Shown: positions 43,372-53,541, counted from the first letter of the stretch. The stretch: DNA of 64,000 nucleotides from Pacificibacter maritimus (GCF_003814915.1 NZ_RKQK01000001.1:760031-824030); one strand, 5' to 3'. Program-made: numbers and translations. The notes: a model not told the origin generated them from the sequence alone.

Positions 43372-44349
43372 TTATAAGGCGTAAAACTCAGCTTCCAGCG
43401 CGTCAATGTCAATGCTTTGTGCCTTAGGCCGCGTCTTTGCTGTACGATCTGCGCGATTTTGCGCCTGATCTGTCATCCTCCCCAAAGCGGCAATGGTTTC
43501 CATTTCAGCCATGTCGCCATTGCAATGCAAGACCAAATCACAGCCCGCTCGGAGTGCTTTTTGCGCCCGCTGTGCGACTGTGCCAGTGAGCGCTTGCATA
43601 GAAATATCATCGGTCATCAACAGGCCCTTAAAGCCGATTTCATTGCGGATCATATCAAGACAAGCAGGGCTTTGTGTGGCGGGCAAATCGGGATCAATTG
43701 CCTCAAAAACGATATGGGCAGACATGCCCATCGAAAGCGTATTCAGGTCTTTAAAGGGCGCAAAATCTTCGGTCAATTCACTGCGCGTGGCTGAGACCCG
43801 TGGCAAATCTTTATGGCTGTCGGCCGTGCCGCGCCCATGACCGGGGATATGTTTCATCACCGATGCCACGCCCCCCGCAGCCATCCCATCCGCCATAGCG
43901 CGGCCCATTTTCGCAACTGTGTCAGCATCAAAGCCGTAACAGCGATTGCGCAAAAAAGGGTGCGTAATATCGCGTGCGACATCCAAGGTCGGGGCACAAT
44001 TTACATCAATCCCCACAGCCGCAAGATCATCAGCAATCAAGCGTCCGCGCAACCACATGGCGCGTTCAGGGTTGGATTTCGTGGTTATGTCATCCAAAGG
44101 CGGGTTAAAGTCACGCCACTGTGGCCCACGCAAACGCTGCACACGTCCGCCTTCTTGGTCGATCAAAATCGGCGCATGCCAGCCAAGGCAGTCTCGCAGT
44201 TCATCACAAAGTGCGGCAAGCTGATCAGGTCTGTCGACATTGCGCCCAAACAGAATAAAGCCCCAAGGATTGGCCTGTTTGAAAAAGCTCTTTTCCGCCT
44301 CTGTGAGCCGAAGCCCCTGACAGCCCAAGATATACGCGCCCTGCCCCAT
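43372..44349 (-). CDS. nagZ: Beta-N-acetylhexosaminidase
   Basis: A 325-residue cytosolic family GH3 enzyme that removes N-acetylglucosamine from anhydromuropeptides during peptidoglycan recycling. Motifs are LIDQEGGRVQRL (near residue 70), KHIPGHGRGTADSHKDLP (catalytic His/Asp pair near 170) and LLMTDDISM with the nucleophile Asp. I use the ATG at 44349; an ATG at 44391 would overlap the end of the SPOR gene by 32 bases and gives residues unlike the family. NagZ also influences beta-lactamase induction in species with AmpR. Confidence 0.93.
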   Translation of the reverse strand: MGQGAYILGCQGLRLTEAEKSFFKQANPWGFILFGRNVDRPDQLAALCDELRDCLGWHAPILIDQEGGRVQRLRGPQWRDFNPPLDDITTKSNPERAMWLRGRLIADDLAAVGIDVNCAPTLDVARDITHPFLRNRCYGFDADTVAKMGRAMADGMAAGGVASVMKHIPGHGRGTADSHKDLPRVSATRSELTEDFAPFKDLNTLSMGMSAHIVFEAIDPDLPATQSPACLDMIRNEIGFKGLLMTDDISMQALTGTVAQRAQKALRAGCDLVLHCNGDMAEMETIAALGRMTDQAQNRADRTAKTRPKAQSIDIDALEAEFYAL

Positions 44350-44359
44350 AACTGGTGAC

Positions 44360-45769
44360 TTAACGCTGACGCGCAGGCACACAGGCCGCATTGCGCGCTG
44401 TCATAGCAGCACAAAAGCGATTGCTGTCTGCAGCATCTGCAAAGCCAAGCGCACGCAAGCGGTAGAATGTTTTGCCGCCCGCTTGAGCTTTCTCGATGAC
44501 GCGGGTTTTTCCATCCATCAAGGCATCAAATTTCAGCGCCAAACGATCCCATTCAGAGCGCGCTATTTCTTCACTTTGAAAGGCTCCGAATTGCACCAGA
44601 CGTGATCCCTCAGGCACTTCATCGGCCGAGATTTCGCCTTCTTGGCCCAAAGCAGCTAAGATATCGTCCGCAACACCATCAAGACTAGCATCAGTCTGCA
44701 CCGTCGGCGTTGTCGCGGCGGGGGCGGCCAATGACGCCAAGCGCACGGGCCGCGCACGCGGCATTGGGGATTGGGTCACTGCGCCTAGGGTCTCAACATC
44801 TGTTTCAGCATCTGCTTCAGCATCAATTTGCGACAATAAAGCCATATCAGCGGCAACATCTTCGACATTGTCCAAAGTCATCGCACTGTCAGCAGGTTCA
44901 GCCAAATCGGCTTGATCTATAGCGGCAGTATCGATTTGATCCGCCAAGGGCGATGATGCTGGGATCTCGCTTTGTGTATAGGCATTATCAGGCTGATAGG
45001 CCGAGACAACGGCCATCGCTGCCCCCATTGGCGCGTCTTCATCAGCCAGAACCATGGGGCGCGGAGCCAATGTGAGTTGATCGGCAGGTGCAGCAGCAGA
45101 GCCATCAGCCGTCACAGAATTGACAGCCAGACCTTGGTGCATCGCCAATTGGCCGCCTGGATCGGACGGAATAGAGCGTGCATCCGCAGACATATCGCGA
45201 ATGACAGGCACGCCAGACACATCACGCATCATCAACTGATAGCCCCAAATGCCAAGCCCAAGCATCAAAGCCAAAGACACAACCGCGCCGCCCCATTGTG
45301 CAGCGCCCAGCTGAGGCCGCAAAGTCCCATCATCGGAATACCCATTGCCATTGGCATCATAAGACATGCCAGGGGGCGCTTGGTGGCCTGCGGAGGGATA
45401 TGAACTTGACGCAGACATCTGCTTGAGCGGCGCTGATCCATAGACGCCAAGCGGAACGGATTGGGGTTGGCCTAGGCCAAAATCCAGATCAGCGCTGTTT
45501 ACATCTGCGCCCATATAGCTTTGGGGTTGAGCGGCATCACTTTGCTGCTGGTGCGCATAGTCTGGGTGAACCTGAGAGGCATGCACATCATGGGCTTGAC
45601 CGCGCGGGTCATAGCCCCAGTCGGGCTGGCCCGTGGGATGCTGCGCCGCCTGCGGGGCCGATGTTTGTGCGTATTGCGAACCGTAAGCCCTCTCATTAGG
45701 AGAGCGAACAGGCGCACTAACCCGCGGGGCGTAGCCCTGCTGTGCGCGCCTAGAAAAATCCTGCGCCAT
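44360..45769 (-). CDS. SPOR domain membrane protein
   Basis: A 469-residue protein with a Gln/Tyr/Pro/Ala-rich cytoplasmic N-terminus (about 155 residues), one transmembrane helix near residues 158-178 (AVVSLALMLGLGIWGYQLMM), an acidic low-complexity periplasmic part, and a C-terminal SPOR domain (about 390-465, VQFGAFQSEEIARSEW). SPOR domains bind denuded glycan strands at the division septum. It follows argS by 115 bases and precedes nagZ, so peptidoglycan genes meet here. Its exact role in division is not known. Confidence 0.9.
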   Translation of the reverse strand: MAQDFSRRAQQGYAPRVSAPVRSPNERAYGSQYAQTSAPQAAQHPTGQPDWGYDPRGQAHDVHASQVHPDYAHQQQSDAAQPQSYMGADVNSADLDFGLGQPQSVPLGVYGSAPLKQMSASSSYPSAGHQAPPGMSYDANGNGYSDDGTLRPQLGAAQWGGAVVSLALMLGLGIWGYQLMMRDVSGVPVIRDMSADARSIPSDPGGQLAMHQGLAVNSVTADGSAAAPADQLTLAPRPMVLADEDAPMGAAMAVVSAYQPDNAYTQSEIPASSPLADQIDTAAIDQADLAEPADSAMTLDNVEDVAADMALLSQIDAEADAETDVETLGAVTQSPMPRARPVRLASLAAPAATTPTVQTDASLDGVADDILAALGQEGEISADEVPEGSRLVQFGAFQSEEIARSEWDRLALKFDALMDGKTRVIEKAQAGGKTFYRLRALGFADAADSNRFCAAMTARNAACVPARQR

Positions 45770-45884
45770 CTTTGCCTCATACCAATTCCCGTTTTAAAGC
45801 AACGGGTTATAGACTGCTCGATGGGGCGATCTGGATCATTGATGTCCGTCATTCACCCCTAGGAAACCAACACAGGTGCGATTT

Positions 45885-47603
45885 TTATCGCATCTCTTGC
45901 GCTGGTGTTACGCCTAGAATACCCAATCCTGCCGAAATAACAACGGCTACGGCACGTGGCAGGGCAATTTTTGCCGCTGATGCATTTAAGTCATCTTGTA
46001 AGAAACGCAATTCAGGTTTGTCGTTGCCTTTATTCCAAAGCGCATGGAAATCTGACGCCAATTCATACAGATAAAAGGCAATACGGTGCGGCTCATGTGA
46101 TTTGGCTGCGATTTCTACTTGGCGCGGCCAATCGGCAAGCTTGCGTGCCAAAGTGATTTCAGCGGGGTCATCGAATTTTGCAACATCAACCAAAGGAACA
46201 CCAGCATCCTTGGCTTTGCGCAAAACAGATTGCACACGCGCATGGGCGTATTGCACATAAAACACTGGGTTGTCTTTGGATTGCTCAAGAACTTTGTCAA
46301 AATCGAAGTCCAAAGACGCATCATTCTTGCGGGTCAGCATAACAAAGCGCGTCACATCTGCGCCCACCTGTTCGACCACATCACGCAGGGTCACGAAAGT
46401 CCCTGCCCGTTTGGACATTTTGAACTCTGCGCCGTTTTTGAACAATTTCACCAATTGCACCAGCTTGATATCGCAGGCCACTTTGCCATCAGACAGCGCT
46501 GAAACGGCTGCCTTCATGCGTTTGACATAGCCACCATGGTCGGCGCCAAAGATATCAATGATCTCATCATAACCGCGCTGCACCTTGTCGTAGTGATAGG
46601 CAATATCAGGGGCAAAATAAGTCCAAGCGCCATCAGATTTTTGAATGGCACGATCCACATCATCGCCGTGATCGGTGGATTTGAACAGCGTTTGCTCGCG
46701 TGGTTCCCAATCGTCAGGCATCTGGCCTTTTGGCGGCTCAAGCGTGCCGCGGTAGATCAGACCTTTGTCTTTCAGCTCTGAAATCGCGCTCTCGATAAGC
46801 CCAGTGTCATACAAAGATTTTTCAGAAAAGAACTTATCCATCTCAACGCCGAGTAGCTTGAGGTCATCGCGGATCATTTCCATCATCGCATCCGTGGAAA
46901 ACACACGGAAATCGGCCAGCCATTCGGATTCAGGCTTGCCGATCAAGCTGTCACCGTATTTTTCTTTCAACGCTTCGCCCACGGGCACCAAGTAATCGCC
47001 TGGGTACAATCCTTCGGCAATCTCAGGCGACAGGCCATTGGCCTCACGGTAGCGTTCATAGACAGAGCGCGCCAGCGTATCGACCTGCCCGCCACCATCG
47101 TTGATGTAATATTCGCGGGTCACATCATAGCCTGCGAAATCCAGCAAGCTGGCCAAAGCGTCGCCAAAGACTGCACCGCGTGTGTGGCCCACATGCATGG
47201 GGCCAGTCGGGTTGGCTGAAACATATTCGACATTGACCTTTTTGCCAGCGCCCAAGGTAGATGCGCCATAGGTTTTGTCTTGCAACACAGAGGTGATTAA
47301 ATCACCCCAGACATCTTGATTGAGGCGCAGATTGATAAAGCCTGGCCCTGCGACATCGACGCTATCAATGCGCGGATCAGTCGCCAGTTTATCAGCCAAG
47401 GCTTGCGCAATCACGCGGGGGTTGGATTTGGCAGGCTTGGCCAAAACCATCGCCGCATTTGTCGCCATATCGCCGTGCAAAGCATCTCGTGGCGGCTCGA
47501 CTGCGACATTGTTGAATGACAGGCCTTCGGGCAAAGCGCCCTCGGCAACCATGGCATCAAGACTGGCAAGGACAAGCGTACGGATATCAGCGAAAAGGTT
47601 CAT
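45885..47603 (-). CDS. argS: Arginyl-tRNA synthetase
   Basis: A 572-residue class I synthetase. The HIGH motif appears as PMHVGHTRG near residue 125 and the KMSKS motif as FKMSKRAGT near residue 385. The N-terminal Arg-tRNA-synthetase domain and the C-terminal anticodon-binding domain (DALR) are present. In most relatives dgt lies directly upstream; here a cation/proton antiporter gene of about 1.9 kb is between them. Confidence 0.96.
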   Translation of the reverse strand: MNLFADIRTLVLASLDAMVAEGALPEGLSFNNVAVEPPRDALHGDMATNAAMVLAKPAKSNPRVIAQALADKLATDPRIDSVDVAGPGFINLRLNQDVWGDLITSVLQDKTYGASTLGAGKKVNVEYVSANPTGPMHVGHTRGAVFGDALASLLDFAGYDVTREYYINDGGGQVDTLARSVYERYREANGLSPEIAEGLYPGDYLVPVGEALKEKYGDSLIGKPESEWLADFRVFSTDAMMEMIRDDLKLLGVEMDKFFSEKSLYDTGLIESAISELKDKGLIYRGTLEPPKGQMPDDWEPREQTLFKSTDHGDDVDRAIQKSDGAWTYFAPDIAYHYDKVQRGYDEIIDIFGADHGGYVKRMKAAVSALSDGKVACDIKLVQLVKLFKNGAEFKMSKRAGTFVTLRDVVEQVGADVTRFVMLTRKNDASLDFDFDKVLEQSKDNPVFYVQYAHARVQSVLRKAKDAGVPLVDVAKFDDPAEITLARKLADWPRQVEIAAKSHEPHRIAFYLYELASDFHALWNKGNDKPELRFLQDDLNASAAKIALPRAVAVVISAGLGILGVTPAQEMR

Positions 47604-47718
47604 TTTATGCGTCTCTCTAAGGGTGTTGTCTTGGGTGTATCATTCCCCGCGCTCAGGTCAACGGCCCAAACACCCCCACAGTCCTACAGGCTGCGTGATT
47701 TGTGGGGGAATTGGCGGT

Positions 47719-49662
47719 TTATGCCTTTGACGATGCGTTTGGTACCTGAGGTGGCGCAAGGCTAACCAAACGAATTCCAGCTTTAAACTGAGATAAAGCT
47801 GCGGCTTGTTTGGCTTCTGAAAACTTGCGTTTTAATTCAACGCGCGCAGCCTCGCGCAGATCTTCGGGCATATCGTCAATCGTCTTGTCAGCGCGCTTTG
47901 GGAACAACAGATTGGCATCTTCAACCGACAAGCGTTTGAATGTCCCGCCTTCTTTGAGGCCGCCTAATAGAACGGCCTGCGGATTGGCCTCTTTCCACTC
48001 AGCAAAGCCAAATGTATCGGACAGTTTTGTCACACGCACAGACCAGTTTTGATTCATCTTATCTTCGAGTTCACGGAATGTCAGACCTGCACCAAATTTG
48101 CGCCCCCCCAATTGGGTTGGCAAAGCGTGGCGCGACTTTTCGCCCTTTGCACGCGCAATTTGCCATGTGTGTTCGCGGCCAAATTCAGCGCCCAAATCTG
48201 TAGAGACAAGCGTGTTATAGGCATCGTTTTCACTGGCCGCGATCACGGTCTCATGGGCCAAGACTTCCAAAGAATGCTCTGCCGCCTCGGACAAGACATC
48301 ACCGTAAAACACAGGCACATTATTGGCGCGAGGACGCACCAAGCGCGCGTGATTGGTATCTGAAATCACCACGGGCACATCAGCTTTCATCAAAGCCGCA
48401 GCCAAAGATGTGGTAAAGCGTGATCCGCCGACGAGCAAAATACCTGGCGTGCCAGTTGCGGCCAAACCCAAAAGGCGCGCAATTGGCGCCAAGGTGAAGC
48501 CGTGCAAGACAACCGTGACCAAAACCAACACAAAGGCAAGTGGGCCGATGATCGCCCCATCTTGCACACCCGCGGCAGCCAGACGTTCGCCAAACAGCCC
48601 CGCGACAGCCACCAAAACCACACCGCGTGGCCCCGTGAAGGCGATCAAAATCTTTTCATTGCGCGGCAATTTGGTGCCCAAGAGCGAGATAAAGACAGTC
48701 AAAGGGCGGGCTATGAACACAATCAAGACTACAAAGAGAGCAGCGCGCCACGTGAGCTGGCCTAAAGACGCAAAATCAAGCGAAGCAGCCAGCAAGATAA
48801 ACACACCTGAGACCAACAAGATGGTGGCATGTTCTTTAAAGCGCCGCAGTTCAACAAAAGACGGTAGATCAGCATTGGCAATCACCAAGCCCATCACAGT
48901 CACCGCCAGCAAACCGCTTTCGTGCAGCATCATATCAGGGACCGCGAAACAAACCAAAAGCGTGGCAAAGAGCACAGGCACTTTCATGTATTCAGGCACC
49001 AGCCCGCCACGAAAAGCCCGCGCAATGCCCAGCCCTGCAGCAACGCCAACAACACTTGCGACCACGAAACCCATGGCCAATTGCCCCAAGGCGGCATTCA
49101 AAGTTTCTGCTTCGCGCGAGACAAGCACAAATTCAAAAGCCAAAACCGCAGCCAAAGCGCCGATAGGATCGTTTACAATGGCTTCCCATTGCAGCAAATT
49201 TGCAGGCCTTTTGTCTAATTTCGCTTGGCGCAGCAAAGGCGCGATCACTGTGGGGCCTGTTACAACCATGATGCCGCCGAAAACTGTTGAGGCTTCCCAA
49301 CCAAGCCCTGCGCCGTAATGCAAGGCCGCCGTTGACAAAGCCCAGCCCAAGGGCGCGCCGATAAAAACCAACCGTTTGACGCCTTGTTTGGCATCGCCCA
49401 ATTTGTGCAATTCAAGTGTCAGCCCGCCTTCGAACAAAATCACAGCCACGGCCAATGAAATCAGGGGCTGCAAAATGGGTCCAATATCGCGACTGGGATC
49501 GAACACCCCCGCTACAGGTCCGATAATGAGACCTGCTGCCAACATCATGACAATGGCGGGCAACTTAAGCCGCCAAGCAACCCATTGTGCGCCGACCCCC
49601 AAAGCCCCAACAAGTGCAAAAGCCTGCACGGTGGTTAATCCTGCAACCTGTTCAACGGCCAT
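47719..49662 (-). CDS. Cation/proton antiporter of the CPA family with a cytoplasmic nucleotide-binding-like domain
   Basis: A 647-residue protein. Residues about 10-405 form a dozen transmembrane segments of the Na+/H+ or K+/H+ exchanger fold, with GGLTLEL in an early segment and FTGPRGVVLVAVAGL in a late one. Residues about 410-520 form an RCK/TrkA-N-like Rossmann domain beginning ILLVGGSRFTTSL, which may sense nucleotide. A charged region follows. It would exchange sodium or potassium for protons across the inner membrane, useful in sea water. It lies between dgt and argS, where relatives usually have no gene; the ion cannot be told. Confidence 0.88.
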   Translation of the reverse strand: MAVEQVAGLTTVQAFALVGALGVGAQWVAWRLKLPAIVMMLAAGLIIGPVAGVFDPSRDIGPILQPLISLAVAVILFEGGLTLELHKLGDAKQGVKRLVFIGAPLGWALSTAALHYGAGLGWEASTVFGGIMVVTGPTVIAPLLRQAKLDKRPANLLQWEAIVNDPIGALAAVLAFEFVLVSREAETLNAALGQLAMGFVVASVVGVAAGLGIARAFRGGLVPEYMKVPVLFATLLVCFAVPDMMLHESGLLAVTVMGLVIANADLPSFVELRRFKEHATILLVSGVFILLAASLDFASLGQLTWRAALFVVLIVFIARPLTVFISLLGTKLPRNEKILIAFTGPRGVVLVAVAGLFGERLAAAGVQDGAIIGPLAFVLVLVTVVLHGFTLAPIARLLGLAATGTPGILLVGGSRFTTSLAAALMKADVPVVISDTNHARLVRPRANNVPVFYGDVLSEAAEHSLEVLAHETVIAASENDAYNTLVSTDLGAEFGREHTWQIARAKGEKSRHALPTQLGGRKFGAGLTFRELEDKMNQNWSVRVTKLSDTFGFAEWKEANPQAVLLGGLKEGGTFKRLSVEDANLLFPKRADKTIDDMPEDLREAARVELKRKFSEAKQAAALSQFKAGIRLVSLAPPQVPNASSKA

Positions 49663-49727
49663 GGGCGCATCTCCTGATTAGGTGTGAGCCCCCTGTTTTG
49701 GGGAGCAAGCTGATAGATAGGGTAAGA

Positions 49728-50906
49728 CTATTTGGCGTCAAACAGCCGTTCATATTCTTGTATCGCAAAACGATCTGTCATGCCTGCAACATAATCAAGG
49801 ACGATCCGTGCCAATTCCGTATCGGTTTTGGCCAAATCCACCTCTGCGCGCCATTCTTGCGGCAAAAGATCGGGCTTTTCCATAAACAGTGGGAACAAGC
49901 CATTGACCATTTTCGTCACCCGCTTGCGTTCAACCACCACAGAAGGAGCGCGATACATACGGTTGAAAAGGAACGATTTAATCGCTTTCAGGTTTTGAAA
50001 GAACGGCTTTGAAAAGCGGATGATCGTTCTGTCCATCTCACGAATATCCTGCGCCGTTTCAGGCATGGCCGATGCCAAACGGTTGTTCGCGATGGCAATC
50101 ACATCTTCGACCATATAGCCGAAAATACGCCTTAAAGCCTCGTGATTGCGGCGATTGGGATCAAGATCAGGATAGAGCCGATCCACCTCTTCATAGGCTG
50201 GGCCTGTCAAAGGCAATTCCATCAAATCATCCGCCGTAAACAAGCCTGCGCGCAAGCCATCGTGCAAATCGTGATGATTATAGGCCACGTCATCGGCAAT
50301 CGCAGCCACCTGCGCTTCTGCTGAGGCGAAGGTGTGCAGCTCTAGATCAAAGCGGTCATTTACTTCGGCCAAAGCGTAAGGCACAGGCGCATCTGCGGGG
50401 TGTTTTTTGGGATCCGCATAGGGGCCAACAATCGGCCCGTTGTGCTTGGCGATCCCTTCCAAGCTTTCCCATGTCAGATTCAACCCGTCAAAATTGGCGT
50501 AGTGTTTTTCCAGCTTGGTCACGATCCGCAAAGCCTGCGCGTTATGATCAAACCCGCCATAAGGCGCCATAAGATCGACCAGCGCATCTTCGCCCGTATG
50601 ACCGAAGGGAGAATGCCCTAAATCATGCGCCAATGCGATGGCTTCGGCCAGACCTTCGTTCAATCCCAAAGCGCCTGCAATCGTGCGCGCCACTTGGGCC
50701 ACTTCGATAGAATGGGTCAAGCGTGTGCGGTAATAATCGCCTTCGTGTTCAACGAAAACTTGGGTCTTGTGTTTCAGACGGCGAAAGGCCGAAGAATGAA
50801 TAATCCTATCGCGATCCCTTTGAAAAGGTGAGCGAAAAGTCGAAAGCGTTTCATCGAAAAGTCTCCCACGGGTTTCCATGGGTTGACTTGCATAGGGTTT
50901 GAGCAT
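49728..50906 (-). CDS. dgt: Deoxyguanosinetriphosphate triphosphohydrolase-like protein
   Basis: A 392-residue HD-domain enzyme that splits dNTPs into deoxynucleoside and triphosphate. The HD metal motifs are HSIEVAQVAR and LAHDLGHSPFGHTGE (near residues 65-105), with a later DDVAYNHHDL block. This is the shorter, type 2 form common in alphaproteobacteria rather than the E. coli 505-residue form. It is divergent from the A-type Fe-S carrier gene, 124 bases away, and leads the long minus-strand run towards argS. Confidence 0.93.
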   Translation of the reverse strand: MLKPYASQPMETRGRLFDETLSTFRSPFQRDRDRIIHSSAFRRLKHKTQVFVEHEGDYYRTRLTHSIEVAQVARTIAGALGLNEGLAEAIALAHDLGHSPFGHTGEDALVDLMAPYGGFDHNAQALRIVTKLEKHYANFDGLNLTWESLEGIAKHNGPIVGPYADPKKHPADAPVPYALAEVNDRFDLELHTFASAEAQVAAIADDVAYNHHDLHDGLRAGLFTADDLMELPLTGPAYEEVDRLYPDLDPNRRNHEALRRIFGYMVEDVIAIANNRLASAMPETAQDIREMDRTIIRFSKPFFQNLKAIKSFLFNRMYRAPSVVVERKRVTKMVNGLFPLFMEKPDLLPQEWRAEVDLAKTDTELARIVLDYVAGMTDRFAIQEYERLFDAK

Positions 50907-51030
50907 GGACTGTCCTTGTCGAGCTGCGTTGCCATCCTTATATGTATAAAGTAACAGCGCGACAAACAGCTAAAGCCCTGAATCAGTGGCTTTTACCAGA
51001 TAAACGCCAGATATAAGCTTGGATTGACCT

Positions 51031-51363
51031 ATGACACTGACATTGCCCCCCCAAGTCACCCCACGCGCCTTCGCTCGCTTGGCGGAAATCAACGCGGAAC
51101 TGGGCGAAGTCAAAGCGCTTCGTGTGGCTGTCGACGGCGGCGGCTGTTCGGGGTTTCAATATGACATCACTTTGGATGCGCCTGCGCCCGATGATGTTGT
51201 CTTGAAAAGCGAAGGATCGGTTGTTGTCATTGACCCTGTGTCCCTGCCCTTTTTAGAAAACGCTGTGATTGATTTCACCGAAGAACTTATTGGTGCGCGG
51301 TTTGTGATTGAAAACCCCAATGCCACATCGTCTTGCGGCTGCGGCACATCCTTTTCGATGTAA
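51031..51363 (+). CDS. erpA: A-type iron-sulfur carrier (ErpA-like)
   Basis: A 110-residue HesB/IscA-family protein that passes Fe-S clusters to target apoproteins. The three cluster-binding cysteines are present: Cys39 in GGGCSGFQY, and Cys102 and Cys104 in SCGCGTS. Being alone, away from isc or suf operons, fits an ErpA-type insertion factor more than IscA or SufA. The start ATG at 51031 is followed by a typical family N-terminus. A terminator lies about 65 bases downstream. Confidence 0.9.
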   Translation: MTLTLPPQVTPRAFARLAEINAELGEVKALRVAVDGGGCSGFQYDITLDAPAPDDVVLKSEGSVVVIDPVSLPFLENAVIDFTEELIGARFVIENPNATSSCGCGTSFSM

Positions 51364-51827
51364 GCCACTTGGCGATCAGACTGCACAGGGCGGCTTCAAA
51401 CCAGCACGTCAAAGACAGGTAGATATCGGGCGCAGCAGTGCGCCCTTTTTCATGTTTGCATTTTCAAACTGAGTAGAGCAGGCTTCAAGTCGCGGCCTTG
51501 GTCTGGTCGCGCAAGCAGCTGTAGCGCTTTGCCTGACCAACATACCTGAACGCACCCGCGTACGAAGCAAAGGCAAAGCTGGATCACTATACACGTGCGA
51601 AAACTGACTTTCCGTCTGTGCAAAAATATTTAGCAATCTGCGCGTTGAAGCACTCACGAAAAAGTCAAATTTCGCTCTTATTCTTGTGATCGATCAAGCA
51701 CTTACAATTTCTTCAAAGCAGTCTAAATCAAATGGCAAGGCAGCAAACAAACTTGCATGACGCAAGCGAGACGCTGCTAGAACACATAAAATCGCGCCAC
51801 TGGATGGCGTTTTGAAAGGACTATAAA
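51364..51827. other. 464-base intergenic region before the small secreted protein
   Basis: It begins with the erpA terminator at 51428-51450. The rest has no credible ORF; a short minus-strand frame lacks a ribosome-binding site and family. The last 150 bases are AT-rich and must hold the promoter and leader of the next gene. I recognise no RNA gene. Confidence 0.4.
51428..51450 (+). terminator. Terminator after erpA
   Basis: GGGCGCA-GCAG-TGCGCCC forms a 7-bp stem with a 4-base loop, followed by TTTTTC. It lies 65 bases beyond the erpA stop. Confidence 0.8.
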
Positions 51828-52163
51828 ATGTTTAACTCTACTGTAAAAACTCTCGTTGCTGCTGCTGTTCTTGTTGGTGCTGGTTCAACTGCATTCGCAT
51901 CTGACCACATCTTTGCTGACGCAAACCAAGACCTGAAATCATATGTTTCTCTTGACCTTGTTCGTGCAACATCTGCTGGCACAGTTGACGTTTACGAATT
52001 GAACGCAGACGGCCGCGGCGAACTTTTGGGTTCTGCAGCTGTACACGCTGGTGCGAACACAGACGTTAAAGTTCAGTTGAAAAACAACATCAGCCAAGAC
52101 GTTGTTGCTGTTTTGACAGCAAACGGCGCTGACGTTGCAATCGACCAAATCGAACGCAACTAA
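51828..52163 (+). CDS. Small secreted protein of unknown function, probably highly expressed
   Basis: A 111-residue protein with a clear signal peptide (cleavage after TAFA, near residue 24). The mature part of about 87 residues has a regular pattern of Val, Asp and Asn with no Cys: YVSLDLVRATSAGTVDVYEL early and IAIDQIERN-like sequence at the end. I do not recognise the family. GAAAGGA lies about 7 bases before the ATG; codon choice is narrow (GCT, GTT, CTT-rich), unlike neighbours and like abundant proteins. It is a single gene with its own terminator, so a stable, abundant periplasmic or released protein is likely. Confidence 0.8.
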   Translation: MFNSTVKTLVAAAVLVGAGSTAFASDHIFADANQDLKSYVSLDLVRATSAGTVDVYELNADGRGELLGSAAVHAGANTDVKVQLKNNISQDVVAVLTANGADVAIDQIERN

Positions 52164-52188
52164 GTCGAATTAAGTTTCCTCCCTCCCG

Positions 52189-52216
52189 AAAGGCGGTCCA
52201 TATGGGCCGCCTTTTT
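52189..52216 (+). terminator. Terminator after the small secreted protein
   Basis: Arms AAAGGCGGTCC (52189-52199) and GGGCCGCCTTT (52204-52214) form an 11-bp stem with one G-T pair and an ATAT loop, followed by a T-run. Confidence 0.85.
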
Positions 52217-52284
52217 CTTTTGCGGGGGGTATGGTGGGTGATCAAAGACTTGCCTGAACATGCGCCTCATGGTTTACGGCGCAT

Positions 52285-53487
52285 ATGAGCAAGATAAGCA
52301 AACAACATTACGATACGATTATTTTGGGCGCAGGCGCTGCTGGACTGATGTGCGCAGGCTTTGCACAGGCCAAGGGCGGCACCGTATTGGTCATTGACCA
52401 CGCCAAACGCGCTGGCGATAAAATTCGTATTTCTGGCGGGGGCCGCTGCAATTTCACCAATATCTATGCGGGGCCAAACAACTTTATCAGCGCCAATAAA
52501 CATTTCGCCAAGTCGGCTTTGGCCCGATACACCCAGTGGGATTTCATCGAATTGGTGGCAAAACATCGTATTGCCTATCACGAAAAAACCCTTGGACAAT
52601 TGTTTTGCGACGGCAAAGCCACGCAGATTATCGACATGTTACTGGCCGAGGCGGGCACGGCCGAGATCACGCTTGAAACCACTCTTGATGACATCAGTAA
52701 AACGGACAGCAAATTCAGCCTAATCTTATCGGGCAAAGCCGTTACAGCAGATAATATTGTTGTTGCTACAGGTGGAAAATCGATTCCCAAGATGGGCGCA
52801 ACGGGCATCGGCTATCAAATAGCCAAGCAGTTTGATGTGCCCGTAACTGATATTCGCGCTGGATTGGTGCCTTTGACCTTTGGCCCACATGACCTTGAAT
52901 GGATCACTCCACTGGCTGGCACTGCGCTTGATGGGCGTTTGACCGCAAATGACACCGCATTTGATGAAGCTTTGTTGTTTACGCACCGAGGCATTTCAGG
53001 CCCTGCGGTCTTGCAAGTGTCGAATTATTGGCATGAGGGCGATGAGGTGCAGGTCAATCTGATGCCCTCAACATCCATTTTTGACGCTCTGCGCGGCGAA
53101 CGCCAATCAAACGGACGCCGCCAAATGGGCACAGCATTGGCCACGCTTTTTCCCAAAAAACTGGCCGTAACCTTAGCTGAAAAACTGCAACTCACGGGCA
53201 ATCTGGCGGATCAATCTGACAAAGCGCTGCAAGAGCTTGCGGATAAATTGCATCGCTTCACCCTGAAACCGACGGGGTCCGAAGGCTATCGTACCGCTGA
53301 AGTGACCTTGGGCGGCGTGGATACCGATGCGCTGAGTTCCAAAACCATGCAAAGCAAATCCGTCAAAGGCCTGTATTTCATTGGCGAGGTTGTCGATGTG
53401 ACAGGCTGGCTTGGCGGGTATAATTTTCAATGGGCATGGTCCTCTGCCGCCGCATGCGGGCGCGCCATCGCAGATCAGGCGCAATAG
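52285..53487 (+). CDS. YhiN/HI0933 family FAD-dependent oxidoreductase
   Basis: A 400-residue flavoprotein. The N-terminal FAD-binding motif IILGAGAAGLMCAGFA is near residue 12, followed by the family block RISGGGRCNFTN (near 50) and a C-terminal FAD motif GEVVDVTGWLGGYNFQWAW. This is the YhiN group, related to BaiN dehydrogenases; the physiological substrate is unknown in most bacteria. It is cytoplasmic. It precedes xthA by 54 bases on the same strand, so they may share a transcript. Confidence 0.9.
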   Translation: MSKISKQHYDTIILGAGAAGLMCAGFAQAKGGTVLVIDHAKRAGDKIRISGGGRCNFTNIYAGPNNFISANKHFAKSALARYTQWDFIELVAKHRIAYHEKTLGQLFCDGKATQIIDMLLAEAGTAEITLETTLDDISKTDSKFSLILSGKAVTADNIVVATGGKSIPKMGATGIGYQIAKQFDVPVTDIRAGLVPLTFGPHDLEWITPLAGTALDGRLTANDTAFDEALLFTHRGISGPAVLQVSNYWHEGDEVQVNLMPSTSIFDALRGERQSNGRRQMGTALATLFPKKLAVTLAEKLQLTGNLADQSDKALQELADKLHRFTLKPTGSEGYRTAEVTLGGVDTDALSSKTMQSKSVKGLYFIGEVVDVTGWLGGYNFQWAWSSAAACGRAIADQAQ

Positions 53488-53541
53488 CCACTTTCCCTTG
53501 CAGGCTTGGGGCCCTAAACTGACAAAAAACAAGGACGCACC

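Noticed and set aside
48353-49318. A 321-codon open frame on the plus strand opposite the antiporter gene
   Set aside because: It is fully antisense to a well-supported membrane protein, its product is a Lys/Thr/Ser/Ala-rich low-complexity chain, and it has no family match. This is a typical shadow frame.
51409-51657. An 82-codon minus-strand frame in the gap after erpA
   Set aside because: It runs through the erpA terminator, has no ribosome-binding site and reads as low-quality Arg/Ser/Thr-rich sequence.
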